Source: Bacillota bacterium | GTDB lineage: Bacteria > Bacillota > Limnochordia > DTU080 | NCBI GenBank assembly: GCA_012840225.1 | Contig: DULU01000085.1 | Coordinates: 1-64,000 of the forward strand | Direction: 5' to 3' | Length of the DNA: 64,000 nt | Made by a program: the position numbers and the translations under genes | Notes under the pieces: model-generated | The model's input: only the letters and a program-made list of their open reading frames with translations | The model's database searches: none | Told to the model about the DNA's origin: nothing | Shown here: one piece after another, positions 19,222-29,160 of the stretch | Position numbering within the stretch: the stretch's first letter is position 1 | Layout: every line of letters starts with the position of its first letter

Positions 19222-20597
19222 TGTCTATGTCGTCCGCTTCAGGAATCACCAATGTCGAAGCCGGAAATCCGGATATCACCATAAAACCGCTGCGCTGCGA
19301 GGCGTGGGCTCCACGTCCCCAGATCGCTCCCCGCTTCAGCGGCTCTTGGGACAGCACTCTCCGCATTGAATCAGGTGGCAGTGCAGGCTGCTACGGCGGT
19401 TTTGAGCTGTTTTATCCACCCGGCAAAGGGGGGGAACACTTCCTTTTCAGCGTCGAAGTGCGCTGGAAGGGTCTCAAGTATGGTTTTGAATCCCTCTCGG
19501 CCGAAGCGAGTTGGGTGGGCACAGATACCTGGTCCCCGATTCTCGACAGGCAAAAGAACGACGACGGCTGGCTCACCCTTTCTCAGCGGCTGGCCGCACC
19601 TCGGCTGGCCGCTCCTCCGGGGGAAGCGACGGCTTTATCGGTCAAACTGCTGCTCCGCTGGTCGGCCACCGGTGTCGTGGAATGGCGCCGTCCCCGGCTT
19701 ATACCCATCCCGCCCCCGCCACCCCGGCGCCTGCGCCTGGGCGCCGCCAGCTCGCCGCTGCCGGTTTATCCACCTCCGACGTCGGTTCAGGATAACCTCG
19801 AACGCCTGCTCAAGGTGGGCCGGCGGGCGGCCGCCCAGGGCGTGCAGCTCCTTTGTCTGCCGGAGGTGATCCTCTCCTGGGGTCTACCGGACAGACAAAA
19901 CGAGGATCCCTATGCCTATGCCGTGACGGTGCCGGGGCCGGAAACAGATGCCTTCTGCCGCCTGGCTGCCGACTGCCGGATGGCCATCTGTCTGCCCGTG
20001 AAAGAAAGGGAAAAGGAACTGTTGCGCAACACGGCCGTCTTGATCGATGAAGACGGCAACATCGTCGCCAAATACCACAAAGTGCATCTCGCCCCACCCC
20101 TGGAGATGTGGTGGGGCATCACCCCCGGCGACCAGTATGTGGTGGCTCCGATAAAGACGGCCGGCGCCAGGGTGGGGATGAATATCTGCATGGATTCTTC
20201 CGTCGAGGAAGCCGCCCGCTGCACGGCCCGCCTGGGGGCGGAGATCTTGTGCCTGCCGATCATGGGCGATCACCGGGCCACCGCCAGGTGGGAGCCGGGA
20301 CCTCATAACTTCGATATCTGCCGCTGGATGATGATTCACCAGATGCGGGCCATGGACAATCAGATATACCTGGTGGTAGCCAGGAACAACGGCTTCGGTT
20401 CGGGGATCTTCGCTCCTGACGGCACCACGCTGGTCATGGACGGCGGCAACTTCCCTATAGTCCACGCCGATGTCGATCTGAACAACCTGAAGCGGCGCAA
20501 TGTGGCTTTCAAAGATGTGTGCTGGTATGAGCGGCGGGAAGCGACCTATGGTTGCCTGGCCGGCGACTTGTTGCCGGTGGTGGATGAAAACTGGTAG
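19221..20597 (+). CDS. Nitrilase/carbon-nitrogen hydrolase family protein with extra N-terminal domain
   Basis: Residues from about 170 form a CN-hydrolase domain with the Glu-Lys-Cys triad visible as E215 (LCLPEVIL), K287 (KYHKVHL) and C323 (NICMDSS). The first 165 residues form a separate domain of mostly beta strands (WDSTLRIESGGSAGCYGGF) that resembles a carbohydrate-binding or jelly-roll fold, ending in a proline-rich linker (IPIPPPPPRRLRLG). The substrate amide or nitrile is unknown. Position beside a fucosidase and a sugar-binding protein suggests an amidated sugar or glycan-linked compound, which is inference. No signal peptide is seen. Confidence 0.75.
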   Translation: MSMSSASGITNVEAGNPDITIKPLRCEAWAPRPQIAPRFSGSWDSTLRIESGGSAGCYGGFELFYPPGKGGEHFLFSVEVRWKGLKYGFESLSAEASWVGTDTWSPILDRQKNDDGWLTLSQRLAAPRLAAPPGEATALSVKLLLRWSATGVVEWRRPRLIPIPPPPPRRLRLGAASSPLPVYPPPTSVQDNLERLLKVGRRAAAQGVQLLCLPEVILSWGLPDRQNEDPYAYAVTVPGPETDAFCRLAADCRMAICLPVKEREKELLRNTAVLIDEDGNIVAKYHKVHLAPPLEMWWGITPGDQYVVAPIKTAGARVGMNICMDSSVEEAARCTARLGAEILCLPIMGDHRATARWEPGPHNFDICRWMMIHQMRAMDNQIYLVVARNNGFGSGIFAPDGTTLVMDGGNFPIVHADVDLNNLKRRNVAFKDVCWYERREATYGCLAGDLLPVVDENW

Positions 20598-20691
20598 TCA
20601 AAAGCGCCTCCACCCCGGGCTTCGCCCTTCATGCCGGACCACGCCTTTAACCCCGACCTCGCCCCCCACCCGGCTATCTGTTCTCCGCTCT

Positions 20692-21354
20692 CTATTCCGG
20701 CAGGTCGGCGGACAATATTCCTCTCTCTTCCAGGGCCACCGTGAGCCAGGCGGCGGCGATGGCTTTGACGGCATCAGGTATGATAAAAGGCAGGATGCCC
20801 AGCAAGGCGGCCTCCCTCCAGCCTATCTGCAACACGGCAGCCAGTCGCCAGGTACCCAAGAGGAAATATATAGAAGAGCCGGCCAAAGCCGCCAGCATAT
20901 AGAAAACCAACCGCAGGCGACGGGAGAAGGAGAGCTTCCTGATCAGCTGGGCGAGAAGGCCTATCACCCAGGCCGAGGCGATAAAACCGACGATAAAACC
21001 GCCGGTCGGACCAAGCAGGATGCCCAGGCCGGCTCCGCCTTTGGCGAAGACCGGCAAGCCCACCGCCCCCATCAAGACATAGATCAACTGACTGTAAGCC
21101 CCATAGCGGGCGCCGAGCACCAGGCCGGACATGATCATAAACATGACCTGCAGGGTAAACGGCACGGGACTCACGGGCAAGGGTAAAGTCAGCACTGCCC
21201 CCACGGCCGTCAGAGCAGCGAAGAAGGCCGAACGCACCATCAGGCGGGTGGAGTGCAGGATGGCGGCCGTCTCCCCGGACGAGGGGGACGAGGAGGGTAA
21301 GGAGGGCGAGGGAGAGATATCGGCGGCTTTTTTGTCTGTATCTATATCTGCCAT
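20692..21354 (-). CDS. bioY: Biotin transporter BioY (S component)
   Basis: A 220-residue membrane protein with about six spans and the BioY signature regions VSPVPFTLQVMFMIMSGLVL and GPTGGFIVGFIASAWVIG. It binds biotin as the S component of an ECF transporter or acts alone. The first 35 residues are a Ser/Pro-rich low-complexity leader (SPSPSLPSSSPSS) not usual for the family. It follows birA on the same strand with a 36-base gap, which places biotin uptake next to biotin ligation. Confidence 0.9.
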   Translation of the reverse strand: MADIDTDKKAADISPSPSLPSSSPSSGETAAILHSTRLMVRSAFFAALTAVGAVLTLPLPVSPVPFTLQVMFMIMSGLVLGARYGAYSQLIYVLMGAVGLPVFAKGGAGLGILLGPTGGFIVGFIASAWVIGLLAQLIRKLSFSRRLRLVFYMLAALAGSSIYFLLGTWRLAAVLQIGWREAALLGILPFIIPDAVKAIAAAWLTVALEERGILSADLPE

Positions 21355-21390
21355 ATTTCACTTTCACCTATGACCTTCCATCACAGCCTT

Positions 21391-22461
21391 TTACCGTTCC
21401 GGCCGCACCGAAACATCGCCCGCATGAAACCATCTCACTTCACCGCTCGCGGCCTCTACTTTCAGCGAGCCGTCCGCTTCGATGGCCACCGCTTGGCCGG
21501 CAAAACCGGCTGGTGCGAGATCAGTCCCCCTGACCACCACTTCCCGGCCTAAGGTGCAGGAAAGCCTGCGGGCCAGATCCATCAGATCGGCATGCTTGCT
21601 CTCATCGGCAAACTGGTCGTAGCAGCGTTCCAGATTGACCAGCAAATTCTGCAACAGGGGCAGGCGGCAAACAGGCTGTTTCAGTTCCAGGCGGAGCGAG
21701 GTGGCGGTAGCCTCGATCTCGGGCGGGAGTTCCCCAGGCGCCATATTTACATTGACGCCGATGCCTATCACCAGATGGCGCCCGCCGCCGGCATCGGCTC
21801 TCATCTCCATCAGGATGCCGCACACTTTGCGTCCGCCGATCATCACGTCGTTAGGCCACTTGACCTCGGCATTCAACTGGTAAAGCTCTCTGATGGTAAG
21901 GGCGACGGCCCCGGCGGTATGCAAGGCCAGAGGCGGGATCTTCTCAGGCGGAAGAGCCGGGCGCAGGAGCAGAGAAAACCAGAGTCCCTGCTGCGCCGGA
22001 GACAGCCACTCCCGGCCGCGCCGCCCCCGCCCGGCGGTCTGGCGCTCAGCCACTACCACCAGGCCGGCCGGAGCTCCCTCTCTGGCCAGTTGGAGCACAA
22101 TTTCATTGGTTGAGGTGACTTCAGGGAAAAACATGGCCGTCCGGCCCAGCCAGCGGGTGGACAATCCGGCCGCCAACTCCCATGGGTAGGGGATATCCGG
22201 GGAACTGAGCAGCCTGAATCCCCGGCCGGCGTCTTCTTCAATCTCATAGCCCAAGCCCCTCAGGGAGGCTATAGCCTTATAGAGAGCCTCCGGGTCAAGA
22301 GAAAGAGAGCGGCAGATTTCCTTCGCCGGCAAGTACCGGTCACTCCCGCCCCCTCTGGCCCAGCCCGATACCTCCGCCGCCCGGCGCAAGAGGGAGAGCA
22401 CCTTTACGGCTTTCTTCCGGTCCCGGTCCCCGGGAACCATAGCAGCAGGGAGCAACTTCAC
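21391..22461 (-). CDS. birA: Bifunctional biotin ligase/repressor BirA
   Basis: The 356-residue protein joins an N-terminal winged helix-turn-helix (about 15-80) to a biotin-protein ligase domain. The ligase shows TSTNEIVLQLA, the biotinyl-AMP loop AGRGRRGREWLSP, VKWPNDVMIGGRKVCGILMEM and a C-terminal SH3-like domain. It attaches biotin to carboxylases and, with the HTH, should repress biotin genes such as the adjacent bioY. No clear BirA operator was found in the short bioY leader. Its start overlaps the folB stop by 4 bases. Confidence 0.92.
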   Translation of the reverse strand: MKLLPAAMVPGDRDRKKAVKVLSLLRRAAEVSGWARGGGSDRYLPAKEICRSLSLDPEALYKAIASLRGLGYEIEEDAGRGFRLLSSPDIPYPWELAAGLSTRWLGRTAMFFPEVTSTNEIVLQLAREGAPAGLVVVAERQTAGRGRRGREWLSPAQQGLWFSLLLRPALPPEKIPPLALHTAGAVALTIRELYQLNAEVKWPNDVMIGGRKVCGILMEMRADAGGGRHLVIGIGVNVNMAPGELPPEIEATATSLRLELKQPVCRLPLLQNLLVNLERCYDQFADESKHADLMDLARRLSCTLGREVVVRGTDLAPAGFAGQAVAIEADGSLKVEAASGEVRWFHAGDVSVRPER

Positions 22462-22928
22462 ACTCCCCTATCCGCCCGGCCGGCCCTGCCCGCTTCGCCG
22501 AACCTACTCGCTTTGCCGGCGCTGCCCGCTTCGCTGGACCTGCCCGCCGCCGGGCCGGACCGCTCCCTGGTGACGGCGGCTTCCACGTAATTGAATATCC
22601 CGTTAAGCGGCGCATGTGGCTTCCGCACCCTGACGGTCACCTTTTCCAGCAAGGCAAAATCGTTCAGCAACCGCTGAGCCACAGCTTGAGCCAAAGCCTC
22701 AAGCAGCCGGTAGCGCCGCTCTCCGGTCACTGCCGCCTGCACCACCCGGTAGACGGCGCTGTAATCGATGGTGTCCTCCAACCTGTCTTGAGCGGCCGCG
22801 ACCGAGAGGTCGGCATACATATCCACATCGACCTCAAAGCGCTGGCCAAGCGCGGTTTCTTCCGCATGCACCCCATGGCGGGCGTAAAACATCATACCTG
22901 ATAAAGTCAAGCGATCCAGGCGATCCAT
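22458..22928 (-). CDS. folB: Dihydroneopterin aldolase
   Basis: The first 118 residues are a complete FolB: DRLTLSGMMFYARHGVHAEE with the catalytic glutamate, a central YSAVYRVV helix, and VRVRKPHAPLNGIFNYVEA with the active-site lysine. It cleaves dihydroneopterin in folate synthesis. The last 38 residues form an Ala/Gly/Arg-rich tail with a repeating GxAGxA pattern (AGSAGKASRFGEAGRAG) that is not part of the family. Other folate genes are absent nearby except folE at 30679. Confidence 0.88.
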   Translation of the reverse strand: MDRLDRLTLSGMMFYARHGVHAEETALGQRFEVDVDMYADLSVAAAQDRLEDTIDYSAVYRVVQAAVTGERRYRLLEALAQAVAQRLLNDFALLEKVTVRVRKPHAPLNGIFNYVEAAVTRERSGPAAGRSSEAGSAGKASRFGEAGRAGRADRGV

Positions 22929-22945
22929 TACTTTATCATCTATTC

Positions 22946-24925
22946 CTATTCATTCATGCCGGCGATAGCCGGTTTGGGTGCCTTGGGTTTATCCAACCCC
23001 AGGCTCTCGCGGGCCTTTTCCATCGTATTTTTCGTCTTGCTGTCCAAATCTTTGGCCGGAGCCTGGGCTTTCACCCCGTCGTCTCCTTTGACGGCATCGG
23101 CCAAAGCAGCCTTCCCTTCCCGCATGATCCGTTCAAAGGTCTCCCGGCCCACCGTCTCTTTCTCCATCAACACCGCGACCAGGGCTTCCACCCTGTCCCA
23201 GTGCGTGCGGAGGATTTCCACCGCCCGGTCATGGGCTTCCTGCACAATGCTCCTGACCTCTTCGTCGATGGCCGCCGCCACATCTTCGCTGTAGTTGCGC
23301 TGGCGGGCGATGTCCCGGCCGAGGAAGATCTGCTCTTCATGCTGCTGACCGTAGGTGACCGGACCGAGCTTCTCGCTCATCCCCCACTCGGTGACCATCT
23401 TGCGGGCGAGCTTGGTCACTCTTTCCAGATCGTTCTGCGCCCCGGTGGTCACCTCGGCGCCGGCGAACACGATCTCCTCCGCCGCCCGGCCGCCGAGCAT
23501 CATGGCCAGCATATCCTTCATTTCCGATCTGGTCTGCACCAGACGTTCCTCTTCGGGCAAGGTCAGGGTATAACCGCCGGCCCAGCCCCGGCCGACGATG
23601 GTCACCTTGTGCACCGGATCGGCATGCGGCAGGTAGTGAGCCACCACGGCATGCCCGGCTTCATGGTGCGCCAGCACTTCCTTATCTTTTTTCGTCATCC
23701 GCCGCCGCTTGCGCTCCGGTCCCATCAGCACCCGGTCGATGGCTTCTTCCAGTTCCGCATTGGTGATGAATTTCTTGTTGCGCCTGGCGGCCAGGATCGC
23801 CGCCTCATTCAAGAGGTTTTCCAGATCCGCTCCGGCGAAGCCCGGCGTCTGCTTGGCCAGCACCTCAAAGTCCACGTCATCAGCCAAAGGCTTGTTGCGG
23901 GCATGGACTTTCAGAATGGCTATGCGACCGTCCAAATCCGGGCGCTCCACGGTGATCTTGCGGTCGAAGCGGCCGGGACGCAAAAGGGCCGGATCCAGGA
24001 CATCGGGGCGGTTGGTGGCGGCCATGATGATGATACCGCTGTTGGCCTCAAAGCCGTCCATCTCCACCAGCAGTTGGTTCAGGGTCTGCTCTCTCTCGTC
24101 ATGTCCGCCGCCGAGCCCGGCGCCTCTCTGGCGGCCCACGGCGTCCAGCTCGTCGATGAAGATGATGCACGGGCTGTTCTTTTTGGCCGTATCAAACAGA
24201 TCCCGCACGCGGGACGCGCCCACGCCGACGAACATCTCCACAAAGTCGGAACCGGATATGCTGAAAAACGGCACACCGGCTTCGCCGGCCACCGCTTTGG
24301 CGAGCAGCGTCTTACCGGTGCCGGGAGGTCCCATGAGAAGCACACCTTTGGGTATTTTCGCTCCCAACTCGACGAATTTCTTCGGCTGCTTCAGGAACTC
24401 GACGATCTCCACCAATTCCTGCTTGGCCTCGTCGACGCCTTGCACGTCGTCAAAACGCACCTTGATCTTCTCTTCGTTGTGCATCTTGGCCCGACTTTTG
24501 CCGAAGGACATAGCCCGATTGTTGCCGCCTTGCATCTGATTGAGGATAAACAGCCATACCAGCACGAATATGGCCACCGTAATCAGATTGGGGATCAGCA
24601 TCAGCCACCACGGCTGAGTCGGCGGCAGTTCGGCTTCCACGGAGATCCCCTTGGCTTCCAGGCGGTCCACCAGGTTGGTGGTGCCCGGGGGCACTATGGT
24701 GTAATATCTGGCTTTGCTGTCTTCGACGGTTTGGATTTCAACGCGCTGCTCGTCGATCATGCGCACGCTGTGGATGCGCCCTTGATCGACCCAATGCAGA
24801 AACTGAGAGTAGCTGATCTCTTCAGGTTTACTGGCTCCTGGCGGCGCGGACATCTTGAGAACCATCAATACTGCGATGAGGGCTATCAGCACATATAAGC
24901 TCATGCCCCGCAGAAAACGGCTCAA
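22946..24925 (-). CDS. ftsH: ATP-dependent zinc metalloprotease FtsH
   Basis: The 659-residue protein has two membrane spans (about 7-24 and 108-127) around an extracytoplasmic domain. An AAA+ module follows with Walker A (GPPGTGKT, 199-206) and Walker B ([11 protein letters not shown]), then the zinc site HEAGH near residue 422. It degrades membrane and regulatory proteins and matters for sporulation in Bacillus. The start is TTG, with GGGAGGG upstream. The order spoIIE-tilS-ftsH matches other Bacillota, but hpt, often between tilS and ftsH, is missing here. Confidence 0.95.
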   Translation of the reverse strand: MSRFLRGMSLYVLIALIAVLMVLKMSAPPGASKPEEISYSQFLHWVDQGRIHSVRMIDEQRVEIQTVEDSKARYYTIVPPGTTNLVDRLEAKGISVEAELPPTQPWWLMLIPNLITVAIFVLVWLFILNQMQGGNNRAMSFGKSRAKMHNEEKIKVRFDDVQGVDEAKQELVEIVEFLKQPKKFVELGAKIPKGVLLMGPPGTGKTLLAKAVAGEAGVPFFSISGSDFVEMFVGVGASRVRDLFDTAKKNSPCIIFIDELDAVGRQRGAGLGGGHDEREQTLNQLLVEMDGFEANSGIIIMAATNRPDVLDPALLRPGRFDRKITVERPDLDGRIAILKVHARNKPLADDVDFEVLAKQTPGFAGADLENLLNEAAILAARRNKKFITNAELEEAIDRVLMGPERKRRRMTKKDKEVLAHHEAGHAVVAHYLPHADPVHKVTIVGRGWAGGYTLTLPEEERLVQTRSEMKDMLAMMLGGRAAEEIVFAGAEVTTGAQNDLERVTKLARKMVTEWGMSEKLGPVTYGQQHEEQIFLGRDIARQRNYSEDVAAAIDEEVRSIVQEAHDRAVEILRTHWDRVEALVAVLMEKETVGRETFERIMREGKAALADAVKGDDGVKAQAPAKDLDSKTKNTMEKARESLGLDKPKAPKPAIAGMNE

Positions 24926-24985
24926 CAGGTGCCCTCCCTTCCAGCCTTGGTATATAAAATACCGGCCGACATTTCATGACACGTC

Positions 24986-24991
24986 ATTATA
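24986..24991 (-). promoter_or_regulatory. Candidate ftsH promoter, extended -10
   Basis: On the minus strand TGTTATAAT gives a perfect TATAAT with the TGn extension, 61 bases before the ftsH start. The -35 region at 17-bp spacing is weak (TATATC), as is common for extended -10 promoters. Confidence 0.5.
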
Positions 24992-25057
24992 ACACATGAG
25001 TTCGTTTTGATATAGTCCAGCTTTTGTAAATAAAAATACAAAACCGTCCACTGCCCG

Positions 25058-26575
25058 TCATGGTTTATGGAGCACCTGCAGCCTTATTTCAAGCATGACC
25101 CGGGTAGCCGGCGTCACCTTCACCCGTTCGGCCCCCCGTACGCCTGCCATCCAAATAATACCGTCGTCGTCGGCGAGAACCGGCAAGCGATCCCGCCATC
25201 TTCTGGGAATGCCCAAGTCGACCAGGATATCCTGCACCTTTTTCCGGCCGGACATACCCATGGGTTGGTAGCAATCGCCAGGACGACGGTTTCTCAGCTT
25301 AATCAGACCGGCAATCGCCTCCCAGTCCAGATATTCGCACTTTTCCTCAGGCCGCCAAGGTACCGGCTCATGCTCCTCCAGCCGGGATCCAGGCTGCCCG
25401 GGTGGCCGGCGCCCGCTTCTCTGAATTTCGCTCAGGGCATCTTGCGTTCCTTCCACGAGCTTCAGTGAGAGTGTAAAAAGAGTGTAAGGTATGGCCATCT
25501 CGCCCGGTAAAGGCGGGGTCACTTCATAGTATTCGGTTGTGGTCGTTCTGCCGATCCAAAAGCCGCCTTTTTCCAGGCAGGCGGTAAGGCCGCCGGGCAG
25601 GTGGAGAGCGGCTCCGGTGCGCCCCGCAGAGAGCAGTTCCTCAAGCTTGACGATATGCTCATAGGTGGACTCGCTCTCGCCCATCCTGGCCCAAGGCCAC
25701 CAATCATCGTTACAGGCGTCTCCACCGTCTCCGCCGTCTCCGGCCGCCGCGATCAGCCACCTTAAGACCCGCCTTTTCAGGGCGGTGGGCAGGGCGGCGA
25801 AATCGCGGCTGCGACACCACCAGCCGCCATCTTCCCTCATGCCGATGCGGCCGGCTGCGTCCATGGTCAGCTGCTCCAGCCAAGCGTTTTCCACCTGGGC
25901 GGTTTCCGCCAGGCGGCAGAGGGCGGTCACATAGTTGGTATTGATCTCCGCCAACATGGGCATGAGCCGATGCCGGAGCCGGTTGCGCAGGTAATCATCT
26001 TTTAAATTGCTTTTGTCCAATACGGGGGAAAGCCGGGAGATACGGCAGTATGCCTCCGTCTCTTCCCGACGGGCGTCCAGAAGCGGCCGCCGGATCGGCC
26101 CGTTTATATATTTGATGGCTCCAAGGCCCTGAAATCCTGTGCCCCGCAGGATCCTCATCAGCACTGTTTCCGCCTGATCATCGGCAGTGTGCCCGGTGGC
26201 AATAAATTCCGCCCCGCATTCGCCGGCGATGGCCAAGAGCATCTTATAGCGTTCCCGGCGGGCCAAGGCTTGCAGGGAGTCGCCTTTCAGACTGTGCAGA
26301 TCGCCGGGCAGGCGGCGGGCTACCGCCGCTACCCCCAGTTCTGCCGCCGTCTGTCGTACATGCTCGCCTTCAGCCGCAGCTTCAGGCCGCAGGCCGTGGT
26401 CGATATAGGCGGCGGTCAGCGTCCAGGAAAACTGCGGGCGCAAGGCGGCCAGGACACCCAATAGCGCCATGGAATCGGGCCCGCCTGAGCAGGCGATCAA
26501 TACACTGCTCCCCTGAGGGAGCAAGCCGTGGCGGCGAATTGTGGCTTCCACCTTCGCTGGCAGGGAAGAACCCAA
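25058..26575 (-). CDS. tilS: tRNA(Ile)-lysidine synthase
   Basis: TilS changes the wobble cytidine of the AUA-reading tRNA(Ile) to lysidine. The N-terminal PP-loop ATPase motif ACSGGPDSMALLG, AAYIDHGLRP, and TGHTADDQAETVLMRILRGTG are present, and the C-terminal domain follows (GDCYQPMGMSGRKKVQDIL). A short Gly/Asp-rich repeat (GDGGDGGDACNDD) interrupts the middle. I chose the TTG at 26575, six bases after GAGGTG; an in-frame ATG at 26614 lacks a ribosome-binding site. It lies between spoIIE and ftsH. Confidence 0.9.
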   Translation of the reverse strand: MGSSLPAKVEATIRRHGLLPQGSSVLIACSGGPDSMALLGVLAALRPQFSWTLTAAYIDHGLRPEAAAEGEHVRQTAAELGVAAVARRLPGDLHSLKGDSLQALARRERYKMLLAIAGECGAEFIATGHTADDQAETVLMRILRGTGFQGLGAIKYINGPIRRPLLDARREETEAYCRISRLSPVLDKSNLKDDYLRNRLRHRLMPMLAEINTNYVTALCRLAETAQVENAWLEQLTMDAAGRIGMREDGGWWCRSRDFAALPTALKRRVLRWLIAAAGDGGDGGDACNDDWWPWARMGESESTYEHIVKLEELLSAGRTGAALHLPGGLTACLEKGGFWIGRTTTTEYYEVTPPLPGEMAIPYTLFTLSLKLVEGTQDALSEIQRSGRRPPGQPGSRLEEHEPVPWRPEEKCEYLDWEAIAGLIKLRNRRPGDCYQPMGMSGRKKVQDILVDLGIPRRWRDRLPVLADDDGIIWMAGVRGAERVKVTPATRVMLEIRLQVLHKP

Positions 26576-26670
26576 AACATTCACCTCAAGCGCAGAGCCT
26601 GCCGGTCTTGGCATTGGGCATTGATACTATTATACATAATTTCCCGCCCGGCCGTTTTTATTTTGTTTTG

Positions 26671-29088
26671 TCAATTGTAAGCCGAAATCCGACCGGTGGC
26701 GCCGGCTGTCAGGCGCACCGTGACAGCGGCCATATCATCGCCGCCGGCGAGCCCGCTGCGCTTTATATAGTCAAGAAGCTTTTCCGCCGGATTATATAGT
26801 CTAGGCAAATCCCGGTCAGGCCGGCTGTCCGGGGTGCCGTCGCCGTTCCGGGTGTCGTAGGCCTCCGGGGTGCCGTTGCCGTCCCGGTCCTCGCTCCCGC
26901 CCGCCCGGTAGATGGTGTGATGCAAGAGGCGGGCCAGCCATTCCTCCCCTCTCCGGCAGTTGAGCCCGCCGGCCAGTACACCGTCGGTCAAGAGTACCAA
27001 CATATCGCCTTCCTGCAACCGGTATCTTTTCACCGGCACATCCACCTGGCTCAGGATACCTACAGGCAACGAGGTGGAGTGCACTATCTCCACATCATGG
27101 CTCCGGCAGATAAAGCTCGTGGCCGAGCCGAATTTCCAGAGCTCCAGCTCCCCGCTGAACAAGTCGATGATGGCCAGGTCCAGGGTGGCATAGGTCTCCT
27201 CGGGAGAGCGCAAAAGCAGGATGGAATTCACCGTCTGTACGGCGAAATGATGCTCAAAACCGGCCTCGATCATCTTCTGCAGCATGGCCACGGCCGCCCG
27301 GCTTTCCCGGGCAGCTTTGGGGCCTGTGCCCATGCCGTCGCTCAGAATGACGGCCACTTTCCCTCCGGCCAGCTCCACCTGGGCACAAGTATCCCCGCTG
27401 ATCTCTTCTTCTCCCGCGGCGAGAGCCGCCGCCCGCACGGTCACGGCATAAGGCCGCTCGGGCAGGAGATTTACCCGGCAGCCGCCGCTTTTCCCCAGAC
27501 AGATCCCCTGCCATGGAGTGTATTTTTCCACCAGGGCGGCCGTGACCGCCGCCGCTCCCTGCAAGGCACAACGCCCCCGGCCGTCGCAAGGGTTCTCGGA
27601 TATATAGCTGATCTCCGGATGGTCGCTTTCCGGATGGCGGATTTCGAGACAGCGATAGACAATGCGCCGCCTGGAGAGCTCTTCGGCCACCCTGATTTCC
27701 ATCTCCTCCACCCGCCCGGTATTGAGACAGGTTTGGGCGGCTATGTCGCGAATCACTCCGGCCACCCCGGCTAGTTGCCTGGGCACGAGTTCTCTGTATT
27801 CCCGCCGCCACCTCTCTTCCCGGGAAGGAGGGGATGGTGGCGGTGGGGAGGATGGAGAGGATGGGGATGATGGAGGGGGTGAAGAGTATGGAGGGATGCT
27901 GCCGGAAGCGACTGAAAAGGCAGAAGCCGCCGCTATCTGCTCCCCGGCGAAGGCTTTGGACAACTCGCCGAATAGGTCGGCAATATGCTCCAGGCGCTCG
28001 GCAGCCAGGAGGCGCAGGCGGCTCCGGCGGGCGTCGGCCAGCTCTTCCGCCGCTTTGGTACCGGCCACGGTCCAAGCCAGGTGGCGGATGAGCTTATCCG
28101 GAAGGAGAAAGAGCAGGCCGGCGGCCAAAGCCGTATAAATAAAACCGGCGACAATTTCCGCGCTGCTCACGGCCTGGGCAGAAACGAGCAAATGGCCCAG
28201 GACAAAACCGCCCACCACACCTATCCGGCCGCGGCGCAGGCCGAACAACCCTCCCAGGAGACCGGAGATGCCCAGCAGACCGGCTTCATCGCCGGGCAGA
28301 CCGCCCGCAAAATTGCTCAGCAAACCGAGTGCTGTACCCAGCGCCGCCCCGATAGCCCCGCTCCCCAGCGTAGCTGCCGTCATCGTCGCCAGCCTGTTCC
28401 ACACCTCCACGAGCTGAAGCGGGCCGAGGCTCAGGCCGGAGAGGCCCATGCCGACCACCACCGCCGCCAAGCCGAGGGAAACCGACTCCTCCCTGTTGAG
28501 GAGGGTCGGCCAGCCGTTCCGGAGGATACCGGCCAAGGGGGCCAGGAGGATCACCGCCAGGATCACCAGCGCCCCTTCCAGCAATATGGTTTGCCAGGCG
28601 AGCGGGGTGATCCCCTCCCTGCCTGGCATAAACAAGATCATACCGAGGCGGATGAGCATGATAAAAATCGCCGGTAAAGCGGCATATGAGCGCACCCGGC
28701 CGCGGCGGCTGGGTCCGGTGCGGCTCACCAGCGCCCCTGCCGCCAGGAAGGCCATGGCGAAAGCTATGGTCTGCCTTGCTTCCATCAAGGTAGACAAGCT
28801 CAGCAAAATGATGCTCCCTGTGAGGGTGGTTGTCAGGGGCCGGCCGGAGCAAGCCACGATGCCGAAAAGCGCCGGACCGAAGGGGTAGACGCCGCCGGGG
28901 AATCCGGCTCGGGCCGCCAAGCCGGCGGCTGCATAAAGCAAAAGCGTCGCCGGAGAAAAAAGCCCCCGCCAGGGTTCATAGAATATATTTGCTTTCCCGG
29001 ATCTTTCTTTTGCCCGTGCACCCCGCCCCAGCAAACCTGCCGGGCGTTCTGTCTCCAGAACCGATTCTCCCGCCACGGCGCCCGCCAT
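26671..29088 (-). CDS. spoIIE: Stage II sporulation protein E (PP2C-type serine phosphatase)
   Basis: The 805-residue protein begins with about ten membrane spans (roughly residues 40-330), then a regulatory region, then a PP2C phosphatase domain. The phosphatase shows SGDTCAQVELAGGKVAVILSDGMG, LLTDGVLAG and the C-terminal GGDDMAAVTVRL metal-binding pattern. In Bacillus it dephosphorylates SpoIIAA at the forespore septum to activate sigma-F. A Ser/Pro-rich stretch near residues 400-420 (PPYSSPPPSSPSSPSS) is an insertion compared with known SpoIIE proteins. A Spo0A-like box precedes it. Confidence 0.93.
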   Translation of the reverse strand: MAGAVAGESVLETERPAGLLGRGARAKERSGKANIFYEPWRGLFSPATLLLYAAAGLAARAGFPGGVYPFGPALFGIVACSGRPLTTTLTGSIILLSLSTLMEARQTIAFAMAFLAAGALVSRTGPSRRGRVRSYAALPAIFIMLIRLGMILFMPGREGITPLAWQTILLEGALVILAVILLAPLAGILRNGWPTLLNREESVSLGLAAVVVGMGLSGLSLGPLQLVEVWNRLATMTAATLGSGAIGAALGTALGLLSNFAGGLPGDEAGLLGISGLLGGLFGLRRGRIGVVGGFVLGHLLVSAQAVSSAEIVAGFIYTALAAGLLFLLPDKLIRHLAWTVAGTKAAEELADARRSRLRLLAAERLEHIADLFGELSKAFAGEQIAAASAFSVASGSIPPYSSPPPSSPSSPSSPPPPSPPSREERWRREYRELVPRQLAGVAGVIRDIAAQTCLNTGRVEEMEIRVAEELSRRRIVYRCLEIRHPESDHPEISYISENPCDGRGRCALQGAAAVTAALVEKYTPWQGICLGKSGGCRVNLLPERPYAVTVRAAALAAGEEEISGDTCAQVELAGGKVAVILSDGMGTGPKAARESRAAVAMLQKMIEAGFEHHFAVQTVNSILLLRSPEETYATLDLAIIDLFSGELELWKFGSATSFICRSHDVEIVHSTSLPVGILSQVDVPVKRYRLQEGDMLVLLTDGVLAGGLNCRRGEEWLARLLHHTIYRAGGSEDRDGNGTPEAYDTRNGDGTPDSRPDRDLPRLYNPAEKLLDYIKRSGLAGGDDMAAVTVRLTAGATGRISAYN

Positions 29089-29153
29089 CTTCCATCCTCA
29101 TCCTCTCCATCACCAGGATAAGGATCAATATATCAGGGACAAGCCGGCGGGGA

Positions 29154-29160
29154 TGTCGAA
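29154..29160 (+). promoter_or_regulatory. Spo0A box (TGTCGAA) upstream of spoIIE
   Basis: The exact 7-base Spo0A consensus TGTCGAA lies 66 bases before the spoIIE start, in the 117-base gap after the HD-domain gene. A possible -10 element (TATATT) occurs closer to the gene on the minus strand. Spo0A activates spoIIE in Bacillus, so the position makes sense, although a 7-base word can arise by chance. Confidence 0.5.

Noticed and set aside
23201-24898. 565-codon plus-strand frame opposite ftsH
   Set aside because: ftsH motifs are unambiguous on the minus strand, and the plus frame has no recognisable domain.
26600-26680. Promoter for tilS from TTGACA and TATAAT on the minus strand
   Set aside because: The two elements are about 34 bases apart, twice the workable spacing.
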